Below are positions 1 to 9,935 of a stretch of DNA of 64,000 nucleotides, piece after piece. Within the stretch, counting starts at the first letter, position 1. Each line of letters opens with the position of its first letter. Origin of the DNA: JACKAN01 sp964502735 (GTDB lineage Bacteria; Bdellovibrionota; Bdellovibrionia; Bdellovibrionales; UBA1609); NCBI GenBank assembly GCA_964502735.1, contig CAZCYD010000004.1, forward strand, positions 58,576-122,575. The letters run 5' to 3'. The notes below the pieces were generated by a model. That model made no database searches, was not told the origin of the DNA, and saw nothing but the letters and a program-made list of their open reading frames with translations. The translations under genes were made by a program, and so were the position numbers.

Positions 1-2
1 AG

Positions 3-245
3 TTAAATTACAGAGTTCATATTGAAGGACATTCTTTTGGCAGTGAAAATGATTGGAAAATGGCGGCAGATAGAGCGGCAGCATTAACACTTCATTTTGA
101 AAAGAAATATAAAATTAGCCGATCCCGACTTGCAGCCACCTCATATGGTGCTTCAAAGCCCATTCTACCCGTAACACACGAAAACTTTGACCGTAATAAC
201 AGGATAGATTTTCTTATCTTAACTGATGATACGACCTACAGGTAA
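3..245 (+). CDS. OmpA/MotB C-terminal domain protein, 3' end only
   Basis: The reading frame is open from the window edge and stops at 243-245, so only the last 80 residues are visible. They read as the peptidoglycan-binding OmpA/MotB fold: an IEGHSFG strand, an NDWKMAADRAAAL helix, a SRLAATSYGASKP segment and a terminal NNRIDFLIL strand. The D-W-x-x-A-x-x-R-A pattern resembles MotB (NWELSAARA) as much as Pal/OmpA. It converges on the isomerase gene, and the two stop ends overlap by 10 bases. Whether it is a Pal, a MotB or another envelope anchor cannot be told without the upstream half. Confidence 0.8.
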   Translation, partial: LNYRVHIEGHSFGSENDWKMAADRAAALTLHFEKKYKISRSRLAATSYGASKPILPVTHENFDRNNRIDFLILTDDTTYR

Positions 246-1117
246 ACTCTATTGATAGTGATTTCTTTGATAGTTACGTTCCGCTTTGGAACGTCTTCTC
301 TGTTAGTTTTAATTTTATCAAAATCGTTAAGTACTTCAGCTCCGTCTACGACTTGACCAAAAACACTGTTGACACCATCTAAATTTGGAATGGGTGCCAA
401 AGTAATAAAAAACTGTGAGCCATGAGATTCCTTACCACTTCTAACCATAGATACAACACCCATGCGATCGTGAACAAGCCTTCCATTAAACTCAAGAGGT
501 ATTGTATAGCCAGGCCCAGCACCTTTATTATTTCCGAGTGGATCACCAGATTGAGCAACAAACTTACGAATAATCCTATGAAAAGTTAGGCCATTGTAAA
601 ATGGTTTTTTTTCACCCTTCTCTTGGCCAGGAAGTTTAAACTCAACTAAGCCCTCCGCAAGTTTAACAAAGTTTTCTACAGTTTGAGGAGCCTGGAGGTG
701 ATAGAGCTTAATTCTAAGCATTCCATTTTTTTTTTGTCTTCCTAGCCAATACTCAAGACTTATATTGGCGTATATGTCCTTGAGTCTTCTTTTTAATTTA
801 AGTCTATCAGTGACAACAACTTCTTCCGTGGAAATATTTTTTGCACGTTCAGGATCATAAATAGTTTTTCCATCTCCTGGCATATCGTCGAACTCAAGTT
901 TTATGGGCTCGGATTTGGGGGCCTCATTATTCTGATTCGATATACGTTCTGATCTTATGGGCTCTGCTGGAGGAGGGGAATTCTGTCCACCAGAATGGTT
1001 TATATTCTGACTATCAGAAAAAGTGCTCGTAGGTTGCGCAGGATCGTTTTGGGCCCCAGCAGGACCACTGAATAAAAAAAGGCCTAAAAGAGCCATCTTA
1101 ACAAATTTATGGTGCAT
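236..1117 (-). CDS. Exported cyclophilin-type peptidylprolyl isomerase
   Basis: A 293-residue protein with an N-terminal signal peptide (hydrophobic MALLGLFLFSGPAGA, cleavage near residue 22). A low-complexity Pro/Gln/Ser/Glu stretch follows to about residue 75, and a cyclophilin domain spans about residues 115-290. Diagnostic cyclophilin segments are FHRIIRKFVAQSGDP and GSQFFITLAPIPNLDG. Cyclophilins interconvert cis and trans prolyl bonds; here the export signal places it in the periplasm as a folding factor. It is the last gene of the leftward tol-glnE run, 9 bases after glnE. The N-terminal extension of about 90 residues before the domain is longer than in minimal cyclophilins. Confidence 0.9.
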   Translation of the reverse strand: MHHKFVKMALLGLFLFSGPAGAQNDPAQPTSTFSDSQNINHSGGQNSPPPAEPIRSERISNQNNEAPKSEPIKLEFDDMPGDGKTIYDPERAKNISTEEVVVTDRLKLKRRLKDIYANISLEYWLGRQKKNGMLRIKLYHLQAPQTVENFVKLAEGLVEFKLPGQEKGEKKPFYNGLTFHRIIRKFVAQSGDPLGNNKGAGPGYTIPLEFNGRLVHDRMGVVSMVRSGKESHGSQFFITLAPIPNLDGVNSVFGQVVDGAEVLNDFDKIKTNREDVPKRNVTIKEITINRVYL

Positions 1118-1126
1118 AAGGAGAGT

Positions 1127-3547
1127 CTAACATTCGTTGTCTACTCTATCAATATTCTTAGCATTTCCATCCAGTCCGGTAGAGATCTTTTCAAAGAGTT
1201 GTTCTGGGCTAAGGTCTAATTCATGACAAACTTGAATCATGGACTCGCTAGTAAAGTTAAGTGTGCTGCCAGAGTGACTACTTTTAACTTGGTGGAGCTG
1301 CTCAATAAATCTTAAATAGTTATACTGCGATTCAATTAAATAAAATATTTCATTTAATTTACTGAGGTTTTTGTAAATAGTCTTGAACATAGAAGGGGTA
1401 CTGGTAAGTGCTAGTGGTAATTTATTTTTTAAAATTAACTTTTGCAAGGTTAATTCGATATGGGTTAGTCCACCTGGATTGAGCTTGAGATCGACATGTG
1501 TATATGCAAATTTAGTGGCAAAGAGTTTGGATTGAATAATTTTTAGTTCGTTCTCCTCAGGCTCGCTAAGGCCTTTTTTTATATATGTAGAAGAGAGATT
1601 ATTGAGAAGAGAATTTGGCTTTAATGGGCGAGCTCTTAGAAAGGATTGTCGTTCCCATGCCTGAGAATGTTGAGTTAAATATTCAATTAATTGGTGAGTT
1701 CCCACGAGTAAGGGGCCAGAGTTTCCAGACGGGCGGAGTCTCAAATCGTAGGAATATAAGCTGCCAGACTTTTGCTGTTCAGTTAGTCGGGATAAAAATC
1801 TTCTTGCAAGCTTATAGTCGTCACTTGTTGGAGAATTTGGTGTTACCATGATAAAATCTAAGTCAGAAGCTAGTCCAAGCTCTTGTGCTCCCCATTTGCC
1901 AAGGGCAAGAATTTCAATCTCACAATCTATCTGTAGTTGTTGAGCAATTTCTTTGATAAGCTGAAGGCAAATGTCATCTGCCAACTGACTATTGGATAAG
2001 CCCAAGCTTGTTACATTGTGATCTTTTAAGAACTGAACGACCAAGTGAATTTGAGAAATCTTTTTCGATTCTGCGAGTTGGATGAGAAAGTCTTCAAAGT
2101 CATTTTTTGTTAACTCATTTCTTTTAAGTATCAGACTATCAATAAGTTCTGGGCGAGAAGCTACGAAATGTCCAATATAAGAAGACGCGCTGAAAATTGA
2201 GGCCAAATCACCTATCAAAGTTGGGTCGCGCAAGAGCGTTGTAAAAAAAGTCGCCTTTGCGCGAGTATTCTTTATAAAATCTTTTAGCAAATATAGTCCC
2301 AGGTCCTTACCGAATGGCCGGCTAGAGAGTGCAGTTAAGAATTCTCGTAAAAAACTTTCACGAGCCTTTTCATCTTGATTTGTACGAGTAGAAAGAGCTG
2401 TCAGCTTTTGAATTTCAGGCCAAACTTTGTAGGCGGAGTCCTCATTAAATCCATTTTCTATTAGCCAATTCGGAGATATTTTTTCATTATCAGTTGGACG
2501 ATCATCATCAAACCCTATAAGAGTCGAAATAATTTTGTGATTATTATCAAGTGCTGTTTTTATTTCTTGGGTTAAATCGGCTCCAGCAATAGATTTTATT
2601 GGTAGCTTTAAAGAGTGCGTATGTTTGTCGCCAAGAGCCTGAACCTTATTTTCAAGGTCTCGCAGAGTCCAGTAGTTTTTCAGAAGCTCAGACGCCGTTA
2701 ATTTTGGCAATAACCCCAATTTTTCAATGGCCTGAGCGGCTTCCGTTGTGGAATGTAGTCTAAGCTCGGGAGTTCGGCCACCGTGAATAACTTGTATGGC
2801 ATTAATAAATAGTTCAATGTCGCGGATGCCTCCGGGGGTGAGTTTTATATTCAACTCATTTTGCGAAGAAAAACTATGATGTATTTTTGTTCGAAGATTT
2901 TTCAAGTCTTCAAATAGTGTATAGTCTAGATATTTTCGGTAAATAAATTGATTTTTCATTTCCAAAAATTCTTCAATTAAATTAGGAGGGCCACAAATTT
3001 CTCTCAACCTTACTAGGGCGACTTTTTCCCAATTTGCGCCGGAGTTCCAATAATAGTCTTGTGCCTGTGTTAATGAACTGATGGCAGGACCAAATCTCCC
3101 GCCGGGACGAATATCAATATCTGTACGATAACAAAATCCAAAGGAGGTGTTTTCATTAAGAATTTTAAGAAAGTCTTTAAATTTTTTTGAAATTTCTTGA
3201 TTTATTGGGTGTTCTGATACGACAAAAAAATCTATATCAGAGCTTAGGTTCAGCTCCCTCGCTCCCCACTTGCCCATTGCGAATAAGGCCAATTCTAAAT
3301 TCTCTAACCCACAATATTGCCAAACTTGCCTGACGATTTGGTCTGTATAATCACTCCACTTATAACATATTTCTTGTGCAGTTTTTTTGTTAAATAGAGT
3401 GTCTTCAGCTGCTTCAATCCAAAACTTGTGGCGTTCTATGCGCACATGATCAGAAAAGCTTTGGGGTTGAGAAGAGAGCATTTTTTTATAATGGTCAACG
3501 GCTGGAGATCTTTGATCAAATCTAATTGAGTCTATTTCAACCCCCAA
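1127..3547 (-). CDS. glnE: Glutamine synthetase adenylyltransferase/deadenylase GlnE
   Basis: An 806-residue protein with two nucleotidyltransferase domains, the layout of GlnE, which adds and removes AMP on glutamine synthetase in the nitrogen response. The first domain shows GKWGARELN with SSDIDFF near residues 92-107; the second shows GKWGAQELG with SDLDF near residues 545-563. The Asp pairs are the metal-binding residues. It is shorter than the roughly 940 residues of enterobacterial GlnE, mainly at the N terminus. The start is a TTG with an in-frame stop two codons upstream and no convincing ribosome site, so a slightly later start is possible. Neither glutamine synthetase nor PII lies in the window. 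Confidence 0.88.
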   Translation of the reverse strand: MGVEIDSIRFDQRSPAVDHYKKMLSSQPQSFSDHVRIERHKFWIEAAEDTLFNKKTAQEICYKWSDYTDQIVRQVWQYCGLENLELALFAMGKWGARELNLSSDIDFFVVSEHPINQEISKKFKDFLKILNENTSFGFCYRTDIDIRPGGRFGPAISSLTQAQDYYWNSGANWEKVALVRLREICGPPNLIEEFLEMKNQFIYRKYLDYTLFEDLKNLRTKIHHSFSSQNELNIKLTPGGIRDIELFINAIQVIHGGRTPELRLHSTTEAAQAIEKLGLLPKLTASELLKNYWTLRDLENKVQALGDKHTHSLKLPIKSIAGADLTQEIKTALDNNHKIISTLIGFDDDRPTDNEKISPNWLIENGFNEDSAYKVWPEIQKLTALSTRTNQDEKARESFLREFLTALSSRPFGKDLGLYLLKDFIKNTRAKATFFTTLLRDPTLIGDLASIFSASSYIGHFVASRPELIDSLILKRNELTKNDFEDFLIQLAESKKISQIHLVVQFLKDHNVTSLGLSNSQLADDICLQLIKEIAQQLQIDCEIEILALGKWGAQELGLASDLDFIMVTPNSPTSDDYKLARRFLSRLTEQQKSGSLYSYDLRLRPSGNSGPLLVGTHQLIEYLTQHSQAWERQSFLRARPLKPNSLLNNLSSTYIKKGLSEPEENELKIIQSKLFATKFAYTHVDLKLNPGGLTHIELTLQKLILKNKLPLALTSTPSMFKTIYKNLSKLNEIFYLIESQYNYLRFIEQLHQVKSSHSGSTLNFTSESMIQVCHELDLSPEQLFEKISTGLDGNAKNIDRVDNEC

Positions 3548-3593
3548 AATTTATTGTAGCTCCCAATAAAAATCTTGGAATTCAACATAAAAA

Positions 3594-4994
3594 TTATTTT
3601 AAATAGGGCGACCACTTTGGCTTCACATACTCAAAGTTATCAACGGTGATTCGCCTTTCATTTGTTCCATCAGGGCTAATAATATAGAGTTGACTTTTTC
3701 CAGAGCGATTACTCGTGAACATTATAAATCGGCCATCAGGTGAAAATGTGGGAGATTCATTATCGGCCCATCTGCCATTGGATTTACGGGCTGATGTGAG
3801 CCTTTCCATATTTGTACCGTCCTTATCGACTATAAAAAGATCAAAGTGATCTTTGTCATGTCCTGCAAACACAAATCTTTTCCCATCTGGGGACCACGAA
3901 GGAGTTGCATTGTATTTTCCGGCTTGTGTAATTCGTCGAACATTTGAACCGTCAATGTTCATGGTGTAAATCATTGGTCGGCCTCCTCGATCAGATGAAA
4001 AAGCGATAGTTTTACCGTCGGGAGAAACAGCAGGCTCAACATTCATAGAGTTATTGGGGCCATTAGTTATTCTTATTAAATTCTTACCTGATGTATTCAT
4101 CCTAAAAATGTCCGGAGTTCCGCTCTGAGAAAGGGTTAATAACAGGTTTTTTCCATCGGGCAGGAAGTTCGCGCCTGAGTTTATGCCCTTGCGGTAAGAT
4201 AACAACCATCTTTTCGCAGTTTCCAGCTCGTAGGCAAAGAGGTCGGCATTTCGAGTTTTGGCCTTAGGGTGATAGGCGTAAGCTGTATAGGCAATCGTTT
4301 TGCCATCAGCGGACCAGGCAGGGGATATGTGAACAGTGTCTTCAGTTGTAATTTTAGTCTTATTTGCGCCATCCCAATCCATGATCCAAATGGCTTTTTG
4401 TTTGGAACCACCATAGTTACTCGCAACTGCAATTTTAGTATTAAATATTCCTCGTTTACCGGTCAGGTTTTCAAGAACGTCATCGGCAAATGTATGAGCT
4501 AGTTTTCTAATGGCAGTAGAGGGGCCTTCATATATTTTTCCAAAAACAAGTTTAGCTTGGGGCACGTGATATAGATAGGCCTCTAATTTAATATTATTGC
4601 CGACAATGTAGTACCCTGCGCGAATTAGAAACTCAGTGCCAATGGGTTTCCACTTATTAAAGTCAAATCCATTGGCTGTTCCTGGTGCGGGTTTAAGTCC
4701 TACTTTCGAGGTGTCTTCTAAAAAAGCTTTAGGTTCAATAAAAGTAAAATAGTTAGAAGTGCCAAGGTCGTTAGTAATGACGGTGAATAGCTCTTGCCCT
4801 TTTGTAATACTGGCTCGATCATTTTGTGAACCAAAAAATTGAAACGAAGGCAGGGCTAGCAAACTTTTTTTAACTTGTGCCTTTCCGATGTCAATATAGA
4901 TATTGCCCTGGGCCAGAGCCATATAGGAGAGCAAACTCCATAAAAGGAAAAGTGCAAGGGGAGCTAGTAGATTTTTTGTTAGAGTTCTATTCAT
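3594..4994 (-). CDS. tolB: Tol-Pal system protein TolB
   Basis: A 466-residue periplasmic protein. It has a hydrophobic N-terminal signal (LLAPLALFLLWSLLSYMALAQ), an N-terminal alpha/beta domain to about residue 180, then a beta-propeller built of repeated S-P-D-G-K blades (AWSADGKTIAYT, AVSPDGKTIAFSS, SWSPDGKRFVFAG, TFSPDGRFIMFTS). TolB links the inner-membrane TolQRA motor to peptidoglycan-bound Pal during outer-membrane constriction. It follows tolA in the same direction after a 105-base gap. No pal gene follows; glnE is next. Confidence 0.93.
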   Translation of the reverse strand: MNRTLTKNLLAPLALFLLWSLLSYMALAQGNIYIDIGKAQVKKSLLALPSFQFFGSQNDRASITKGQELFTVITNDLGTSNYFTFIEPKAFLEDTSKVGLKPAPGTANGFDFNKWKPIGTEFLIRAGYYIVGNNIKLEAYLYHVPQAKLVFGKIYEGPSTAIRKLAHTFADDVLENLTGKRGIFNTKIAVASNYGGSKQKAIWIMDWDGANKTKITTEDTVHISPAWSADGKTIAYTAYAYHPKAKTRNADLFAYELETAKRWLLSYRKGINSGANFLPDGKNLLLTLSQSGTPDIFRMNTSGKNLIRITNGPNNSMNVEPAVSPDGKTIAFSSDRGGRPMIYTMNIDGSNVRRITQAGKYNATPSWSPDGKRFVFAGHDKDHFDLFIVDKDGTNMERLTSARKSNGRWADNESPTFSPDGRFIMFTSNRSGKSQLYIISPDGTNERRITVDNFEYVKPKWSPYLK

Positions 4995-5099
4995 TTTTGA
5001 TCTCCTATTCCTGATTTTGTTCGAGACTCATGCAGTATTAAATGTTATCACTCATGTGATTATAGTCAAAATTTCAAAGACGCTTCATTTCAAACACGT

Positions 5100-5825
5100 C
5101 TAGGGAAAATTAAAAATTATACCCTCATTGCCAATGAGAGTTTGAAGCGAGCTAGGAGCCGTCGGGCAAGGCGAGGATTTCTCCAGAGCTTCGAGTGCCA
5201 TGCTATCAAAAACATTATTGCCAGAGGACGTTATTATAGTTTTGCTAGTAATATAGCCTCTGTTGTCAATGGTTACCTTAACTTGAGCTTTGTATTCAGA
5301 GTCTATTAGCCACTGGGGCAAAACCCAATTTTCTTTCACATGTTTTTCAAGTTTAGCAAAGTATTCATCATATTGTAATTTAGAAAGTCCACCAAGGTCT
5401 GAGCCAGTAGTTACAATATTACCTTTGTAGGGTTCTGGCTCCTTGGTTGGGGGGGGAGTGTCTTTTTTTTCTACTTGTTCTTTTAACTTATCAAGAGCCG
5501 CCATCGCTTTGAGTTTATCTAGGGCCTTGTTTTGTTTACTTTTTGCTTCTTTTACTTTATCGATTGGTGGTTTCTTTTCCTTAGGAGCGTCTTTGTCGGG
5601 AAGCTTCACGGGTTCAGAGGCCTTCTGCGCAACATTTATTTTTGCGGGCTCTTGTTTTTTGTCAGGGAGGGCGACCATATCAACCCTTATGGCACTTTGA
5701 ATAACAATATCTTGCGACGGAAATAGGGCGAACTTTACACTAAAGACCGTTACTAGCAGGATATGACCAACAATTGATAAACCTACAAAATTTTTAAATG
5801 AATCTTGGTTTATATTTTCCATCAC
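5100..5825 (-). CDS. tolA: TolA-like / TonB-family energy transducer
   Basis: A 241-residue protein with one N-terminal transmembrane helix (residues about 11-33), a long Lys/Glu/Pro-rich periplasmic linker (about 45-145), and a C-terminal TonB/TolA-type domain containing an ENWVLPQ helix, a VKVTIDNRGYI strand and FDSMALEALEKSSPCP. TolA transmits motor energy from TolQR to TolB/Pal. It overlaps tolR by 4 bases, so the two are probably translationally coupled. The position between tolR and tolB is the main reason for calling it TolA rather than a second TonB. Confidence 0.88.
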   Translation of the reverse strand: MMENINQDSFKNFVGLSIVGHILLVTVFSVKFALFPSQDIVIQSAIRVDMVALPDKKQEPAKINVAQKASEPVKLPDKDAPKEKKPPIDKVKEAKSKQNKALDKLKAMAALDKLKEQVEKKDTPPPTKEPEPYKGNIVTTGSDLGGLSKLQYDEYFAKLEKHVKENWVLPQWLIDSEYKAQVKVTIDNRGYITSKTIITSSGNNVFDSMALEALEKSSPCPTAPSSLQTLIGNEGIIFNFP

Positions 5826-6241
5826 AATTTGGGAATGGTAACAAGGCCTATATTAAAAATTCCGGCCGCCCTGACTTCGGCCATGGTAGCAGCAACGTCT
5901 CCGTAGCTGGCATTTTTATCCGCTTTTATATAAACCTGTTTGTTTTTCCTTGTTTTGAAAATTGCTGCAAGTTTTTCTCTTAGTTCTGCCTGTTTAAGTT
6001 CAACTTTATCGGCAAAAATTTTACCATTTTTTTCTATCGTGAGAACAAAAGGATCTTCAGTTGTTTCCACTCCGCTGCTAGCCGTTTCAGGGAGATCAAC
6101 ATCCAGGCCCTGTTGCAACATAGGAGCCGTAACCATAAATATAATGAGAAGAACAAGCATAACGTCAACTAGGGGGGTAACATTAATTTCACTCAGAACT
6201 TGACGAGAGCCTCTGGGGGAAGAACTTTGGCTAGCACCCAT
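5822..6241 (-). CDS. tolR: ExbD/TolR-family proton channel subunit
   Basis: A 139-residue protein of ExbD/TolR length. The N-terminal segment SEINVTPLVDVMLVLLIIFMVTAPML carries the family transmembrane helix with the conserved proton-carrying Asp in PLVDVMLVLL (about residue 28). The periplasmic domain ends in the typical DKNASYGDVAATMAEVRAAG segment. With TolQ it forms the proton-driven motor that energises TolA. It is separated from tolQ by one base and overlaps tolA. Confidence 0.93.
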   Translation of the reverse strand: MGASQSSSPRGSRQVLSEINVTPLVDVMLVLLIIFMVTAPMLQQGLDVDLPETASSGVETTEDPFVLTIEKNGKIFADKVELKQAELREKLAAIFKTRKNKQVYIKADKNASYGDVAATMAEVRAAGIFNIGLVTIPKL

Positions 6242-6242
6242 A

Positions 6243-7031
6243 TCAGTCCTCCTTAAAGAAATTTCTCTTGGCTATATTTAAAAAGTCGGCAGAAAAGTTA
6301 TTGAGTTGGAGTTCTATTCGCCTTAATTTTGTCAGATAGTGGTTGTAGAAAATCGTTGCGGGAATGGCTGCGGCAAGGCCTATGGCAGTAGCAATCAGGG
6401 CCTCGGAAATTCCAGGGGCCACAACGGCTAGGCTAGCCATGCCGGTGGTTCCTATTTTTTGAAAGGCTCCCATTATTCCCCAAACGGTTCCAAATAGTCC
6501 AATAAAAGGGCCTGTACTTCCGGTGGTGGCAAGAAAGCTAAGATGAGACTCCATTCTTGAGAGTTCACTATCCGAGGCTTTGTGTAAAGATCTCTCTAAG
6601 TTGTCAATACCCCGAAGAGTGGGGGCATCTCCATCACTTCCGGTGGCATCAGCAAGCTTTCTGAGTTCTAGATATCCGACTCTAAACACACTTGCCAATG
6701 AACTCTTGGCAAAATCATCTAGGGTTTCAAAGATATCATCTAAGGAATTGGCTTTCCAGAATACAGACTCAAACTTTTCATCGGCCTCAGCCACTTCCTT
6801 CATTTGTTTATGTTTTGAAAGTGCAATGGCCCAGCAAATTATAGACATAAAAACAAGTATGAGAAGAGTGAGCTGAACGACAGGGCTGGCATGCGAGATG
6901 GCATCCCATGCATTTATTGAAACTTGCGATTTAACCTCAGATGCGTATGCGTAATTCATGTCAAAAATGATACTACCATCACCCAAGAGCATCAAACCGA
7001 TTAAAAGTAATATTTCGTTTCCGGACGCCAC
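6243..7031 (-). CDS. tolQ: MotA/TolQ/ExbB-family proton channel subunit
   Basis: A 262-residue membrane protein with one TM near residues 50-70 and a C-terminal pair around LATTGSTGPFIGLFGTVWGIMGAF and the GISEALIATAIGLAAAIPATIFYN segment that defines the TolQ/ExbB family. It is the first gene of the tolQRAB set. The longest frame starts with GTG, but the ATG at 6957-6959 (peptide beginning MNYAYASEV) would give the usual 238 residues; neither has a clear ribosome site. One copy of the palindromic repeat lies just upstream (7073-7176), between this gene and the preceding one. Confidence 0.9.
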   Translation of the reverse strand: MASGNEILLLIGLMLLGDGSIIFDMNYAYASEVKSQVSINAWDAISHASPVVQLTLLILVFMSIICWAIALSKHKQMKEVAEADEKFESVFWKANSLDDIFETLDDFAKSSLASVFRVGYLELRKLADATGSDGDAPTLRGIDNLERSLHKASDSELSRMESHLSFLATTGSTGPFIGLFGTVWGIMGAFQKIGTTGMASLAVVAPGISEALIATAIGLAAAIPATIFYNHYLTKLRRIELQLNNFSADFLNIAKRNFFKED

Positions 7032-7072
7032 ATGTTATAGCCCAGATGAGTGTGCTATACCCACTCCAAAAA

Positions 7073-7176
7073 ATAATCGTCTAAAATTCTGTGAATGCAC
7101 CTCATGCTCACACAGCCGCAGCCTTGAGGCTGCGGAACTGCGCGTGAGGTGCATTCACAAAATTTTAGACGATTAT
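7073..7176. repeat. Palindromic repeat element, copy A
   Basis: Arms of about 32 bases (ATAATCGTCTAAAATTCTG and on, to CACCTCA) pair with one mismatch. Inside them sit a conserved asymmetric internal loop and an apical stem CCGCAGCC-TTGA-GGCTGCGG. It lies between the 3' end of the leftward gene at 7212 and the start of tolQ. Compared with copies B and C, paired positions in the arms change together. Only the left flank keeps the outer CTCCAAAAAA arm seen in the other copies, so this copy looks trimmed on its right side. Confidence 0.9.
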
Positions 7177-7211
7177 ACTTTAATACTCATCTGCAATGTA
7201 GGTTTGGGTTT

Positions 7212-7883
7212 TTATAGGGTCCAGACGGTGCCATTAAGATCTTTAAAATTCGAGGTGTTTTCAATAGATTTTGATTCTAACAAGACTTTCTTGTGCCGTT
7301 TTTTTAGTTCATAGATGAGAGCTTCTGGGAAATAAATCTCTTCTTTGGGGTCTAAGACATAGATATCAAAACTGTAGTCTGCCATGGGCGCTAGCCAAAA
7401 CGAGTTCATGATCTTAATTTTCATTCTCTGACTAGGATTTGCGACATAGAGCCATCGAGGTGCCATCTTTTTGAGTTCTATGTGAATTTTTTGTTCATTA
7501 GCAAAAATAATGACTCTTTCCTGCATATCCAACTCGAACAGAATTTTGACAAGTCTGCCCAGATTGATGCGCGTATTGACGAATAAGGCCAGGTTAATGG
7601 GTTGAAGCTCGTTAAGTACCTCTGTCAGTTGTCGACTCCCAACCACCCACTCATCGTTATCAGTGGTGACCTTCAGATAAGGAATAAAAAGGGATTGATT
7701 GTCTAATCCGATCGGCTTTGGCGGGGGGTGAACAGCCAACATCTGAGAGGTGTTTAATAGAGGGTGGTCAAACGCAGTAAATACTTGCTGACTACCGAGA
7801 ATATTTAAACTAAGTATGGCTATGAAAAAGACAACCAGAGTTACAAACGAAATAGCTAGGAGCCTTAACAAAGAATCTTTCAT
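7212..7883 (-). CDS. Membrane-anchored protein of unknown function, possibly degenerate GDPD-like
   Basis: A 223-residue protein with one N-terminal transmembrane segment (about residues 8-30), then a soluble domain. The segment with a VN-T strand, a helix, ERVIIFANEQK, APRWLYVANPS and FDIYVLDP resembles the successive beta-strands of glycerophosphodiester phosphodiesterases (N-x-K ... RVIISSF ... P.. ). The His and Glu catalytic residues of that family are not recognisable. The GDPD suggestion is inference only. It is transcribed toward tolQ, away from the rrf2-suf operon, with about 135 bases of divergent spacer. Confidence 0.6.
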   Translation of the reverse strand: MKDSLLRLLAISFVTLVVFFIAILSLNILGSQQVFTAFDHPLLNTSQMLAVHPPPKPIGLDNQSLFIPYLKVTTDNDEWVVGSRQLTEVLNELQPINLALFVNTRINLGRLVKILFELDMQERVIIFANEQKIHIELKKMAPRWLYVANPSQRMKIKIMNSFWLAPMADYSFDIYVLDPKEEIYFPEALIYELKKRHKKVLLESKSIENTSNFKDLNGTVWTL

Positions 7884-8019
7884 ATTTTGTAATAAATATA
7901 TGAAATAACTTAGAAAAGTCCATACAAATCTAATTTTTGCACAATGTTACTTAAATAGGTTAAAAAAAGACGTATTTTAATTGAAATACCGATCAAATTC
8001 ATTTAGTTTTCAAGTTGCT

Positions 8020-8508
8020 ATGAATCGACTAAACAGAAAACTTGAATACGCTCTTATGGCTCTTCAATATTTGGCGGAAAGACCTGAGGGCACAAAAGTA
8101 TCCACCAAAGAAGTTTGTGAAAGCACAGGAAGCCCCTTTGACGCAACCGCAAGGGTTATGCAGTTGATGGCTCAGGATGGACTATTAAAGTCTGAGCAGG
8201 GGGTGAGGGGTGGTTATTTTTTAAACAAAAAACTGGATGAAGTTAACTTCTTGCAACTTACAGAAACAATAATGGGACCCCTTGAGTTGGCTAAATGTAT
8301 TAAGAGCAGCTCTGTGAGTTGCGATATTCTGGACAAATGCAATATCAAGACTCCAATAAAAAATATCAATACTAAATTTAAGGAATTTTATCAGACTCTG
8401 ACGTTAGACGAAGTCTTAAGTTCCAATTCTCGCGAAGCCATCTTGTCTAATATAGGTTTGATAGAGTTTCCGGACGATGGAGAGCAGGAATGTGATGTCC
8501 AATTATAA
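8020..8508 (+). CDS. Rrf2-family Fe-S-responsive regulator of the suf operon
   Basis: A winged-helix protein beginning [19 protein letters not shown], the typical Rrf2/IscR N terminus. The frame is open from a TTG at 7981, but the ATG at 8020 matches the family start. A helix-turn-helix spans about residues 25-50. Three cysteines spaced C-x7-C-x5-C near residues 90-105 fit an Fe-S cluster site like that of IscR. It is first in the suf operon and overlaps the sufB start by 14 bases, so it probably senses cluster status and controls this operon. No IscR-type operator was recognised upstream. Confidence 0.85.
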   Translation: MNRLNRKLEYALMALQYLAERPEGTKVSTKEVCESTGSPFDATARVMQLMAQDGLLKSEQGVRGGYFLNKKLDEVNFLQLTETIMGPLELAKCIKSSSVSCDILDKCNIKTPIKNINTKFKEFYQTLTLDEVLSSNSREAILSNIGLIEFPDDGEQECDVQL

Positions 8509-9931
8509 GTATGGTTTTGTCAGCGATGTTGAAAGTGAGTCCTTTGCCAAGGGTCTTGATGAAGATGTAGTTCGCAAAATCTCAGCAAAAAAAAATGAAC
8601 CAGAATGGATGTTAGAGTCTCGCCTGAAGGCTTTTGACTATTGGAAAACCCTAGAGGAACCTACATGGTCAACGGCGAAGTACCCTGAAATTGACTATCA
8701 AGATATTTCGTATTTTTCAGCCCCAAAGAAGAGTCTAATAGGGGCTGAGAGCACTAAGGGCGAGCCTGCCCAGAGCTTGTCAGATCTTGATCCCGAGTTG
8801 TTAAAAACATTTGAAAAGTTGGGAATACCCTTAGATGAGCAAAAAAGAATAAGTGGAGTGGCAGTAGATGCTGTTTTTGATAGTGTTTCCGTAGGAACCA
8901 CTCATCAAGAAATACTGTCCCGATATGGAGTTATTTTTTGCTCGATTTCAGAGGCCCTTCATAAACACAGTGATCTCGTAAAAAAATATTTTGGAACAGT
9001 GGTGCCTTATCGCGATAATTTTTTTGCTGCGCTAAATGCAGCTGTGTTTACCGATGGGTCCTTTGTGTATATTCCAAGGGGTGTCAAATGCCCAATTGAT
9101 CTCTCAACTTATTTTAGAATTAATCAACAGGAGACAGGTCAGTTTGAGCGAACTCTTATAGTGGCAGAAGAAGGCAGTTTTGTTAATTATTTGGAAGGTT
9201 GTACGGCCCCAATGAGAGATACAAATCAACTCCACGCAGCTGTAGTCGAATTAGTGGCCTTGGACAATGCTGAAATCCGCTACTCTACTGTGCAAAATTG
9301 GTACTCCGGAGACAAGGAAGGTCGAGGTGGAATTTACAATTTTGTAACAAAAAGAGGAAAGTGTCAGGGTGTAAATTCTAAGATATCTTGGACGCAAATT
9401 GAAACGGGTTCTGCCATAACTTGGAAGTATCCAAGTTGTATTCTGCAAGGAGATAACTCTCAAGGGGCATTCTATTCTGTTGCGATGACTCACGACTTTA
9501 TGCAGGCAGATACAGGCACAAAGATGATTCATATAGGAAAAAATACCAAGAGCACAATAATCTCTAAGGGAATTTCTGCCGATCGATCTTCAAATGTTTA
9601 TAGAGGTCTTGTTAAAATTTTACCATCGGCAAAAGGTGCAAGAAACTATTCACAATGTGATTCGATGCTTGTAGGTCCCCTCTCTAAAGCTACGACTCTT
9701 CCTTATGTGGAGGTCAAAAATCCCTCGGCAATACTTGAGCACGAGGCCTCAACTTCTAGGATTAGTGAAGATCAGCTTTTTTATTTGCAATCCAGGGGTT
9801 TAGATACTGAGCAATCTATATCTATAGTGGTTAATGGTTTTTGCAAGGAAGTGTTTAAGGAACTCCCTTTGGAGTTTTCTGTGGAAGCTGTAAAGCTTAT
9901 TGAAATGAAATTAGAAAACAGTATCGGGTAA
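8495..9931 (+). CDS. sufB: Fe-S cluster assembly scaffold SufB
   Basis: A scaffold subunit of about 478 residues of the SufBCD complex that builds Fe-S clusters. Family-typical segments are GVFxGT-like [40 protein letters not shown], and the C-terminal [27 protein letters not shown]. The start at 8495 is preceded by AGGA six bases upstream; a frame-compatible ATG at 8477 is less likely. It is second in the operon, followed after 4 bases by sufC. Confidence 0.95.
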   Translation: MSNYKYGFVSDVESESFAKGLDEDVVRKISAKKNEPEWMLESRLKAFDYWKTLEEPTWSTAKYPEIDYQDISYFSAPKKSLIGAESTKGEPAQSLSDLDPELLKTFEKLGIPLDEQKRISGVAVDAVFDSVSVGTTHQEILSRYGVIFCSISEALHKHSDLVKKYFGTVVPYRDNFFAALNAAVFTDGSFVYIPRGVKCPIDLSTYFRINQQETGQFERTLIVAEEGSFVNYLEGCTAPMRDTNQLHAAVVELVALDNAEIRYSTVQNWYSGDKEGRGGIYNFVTKRGKCQGVNSKISWTQIETGSAITWKYPSCILQGDNSQGAFYSVAMTHDFMQADTGTKMIHIGKNTKSTIISKGISADRSSNVYRGLVKILPSAKGARNYSQCDSMLVGPLSKATTLPYVEVKNPSAILEHEASTSRISEDQLFYLQSRGLDTEQSISIVVNGFCKEVFKELPLEFSVEAVKLIEMKLENSIG

Positions 9932-9935
9932 ATTT

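Noticed and set aside
7073..7176. Copy A as an ordinary intrinsic terminator
   Set aside because: Too long, no T-tract, and related copies occur in divergent spacers where a terminator makes no sense.
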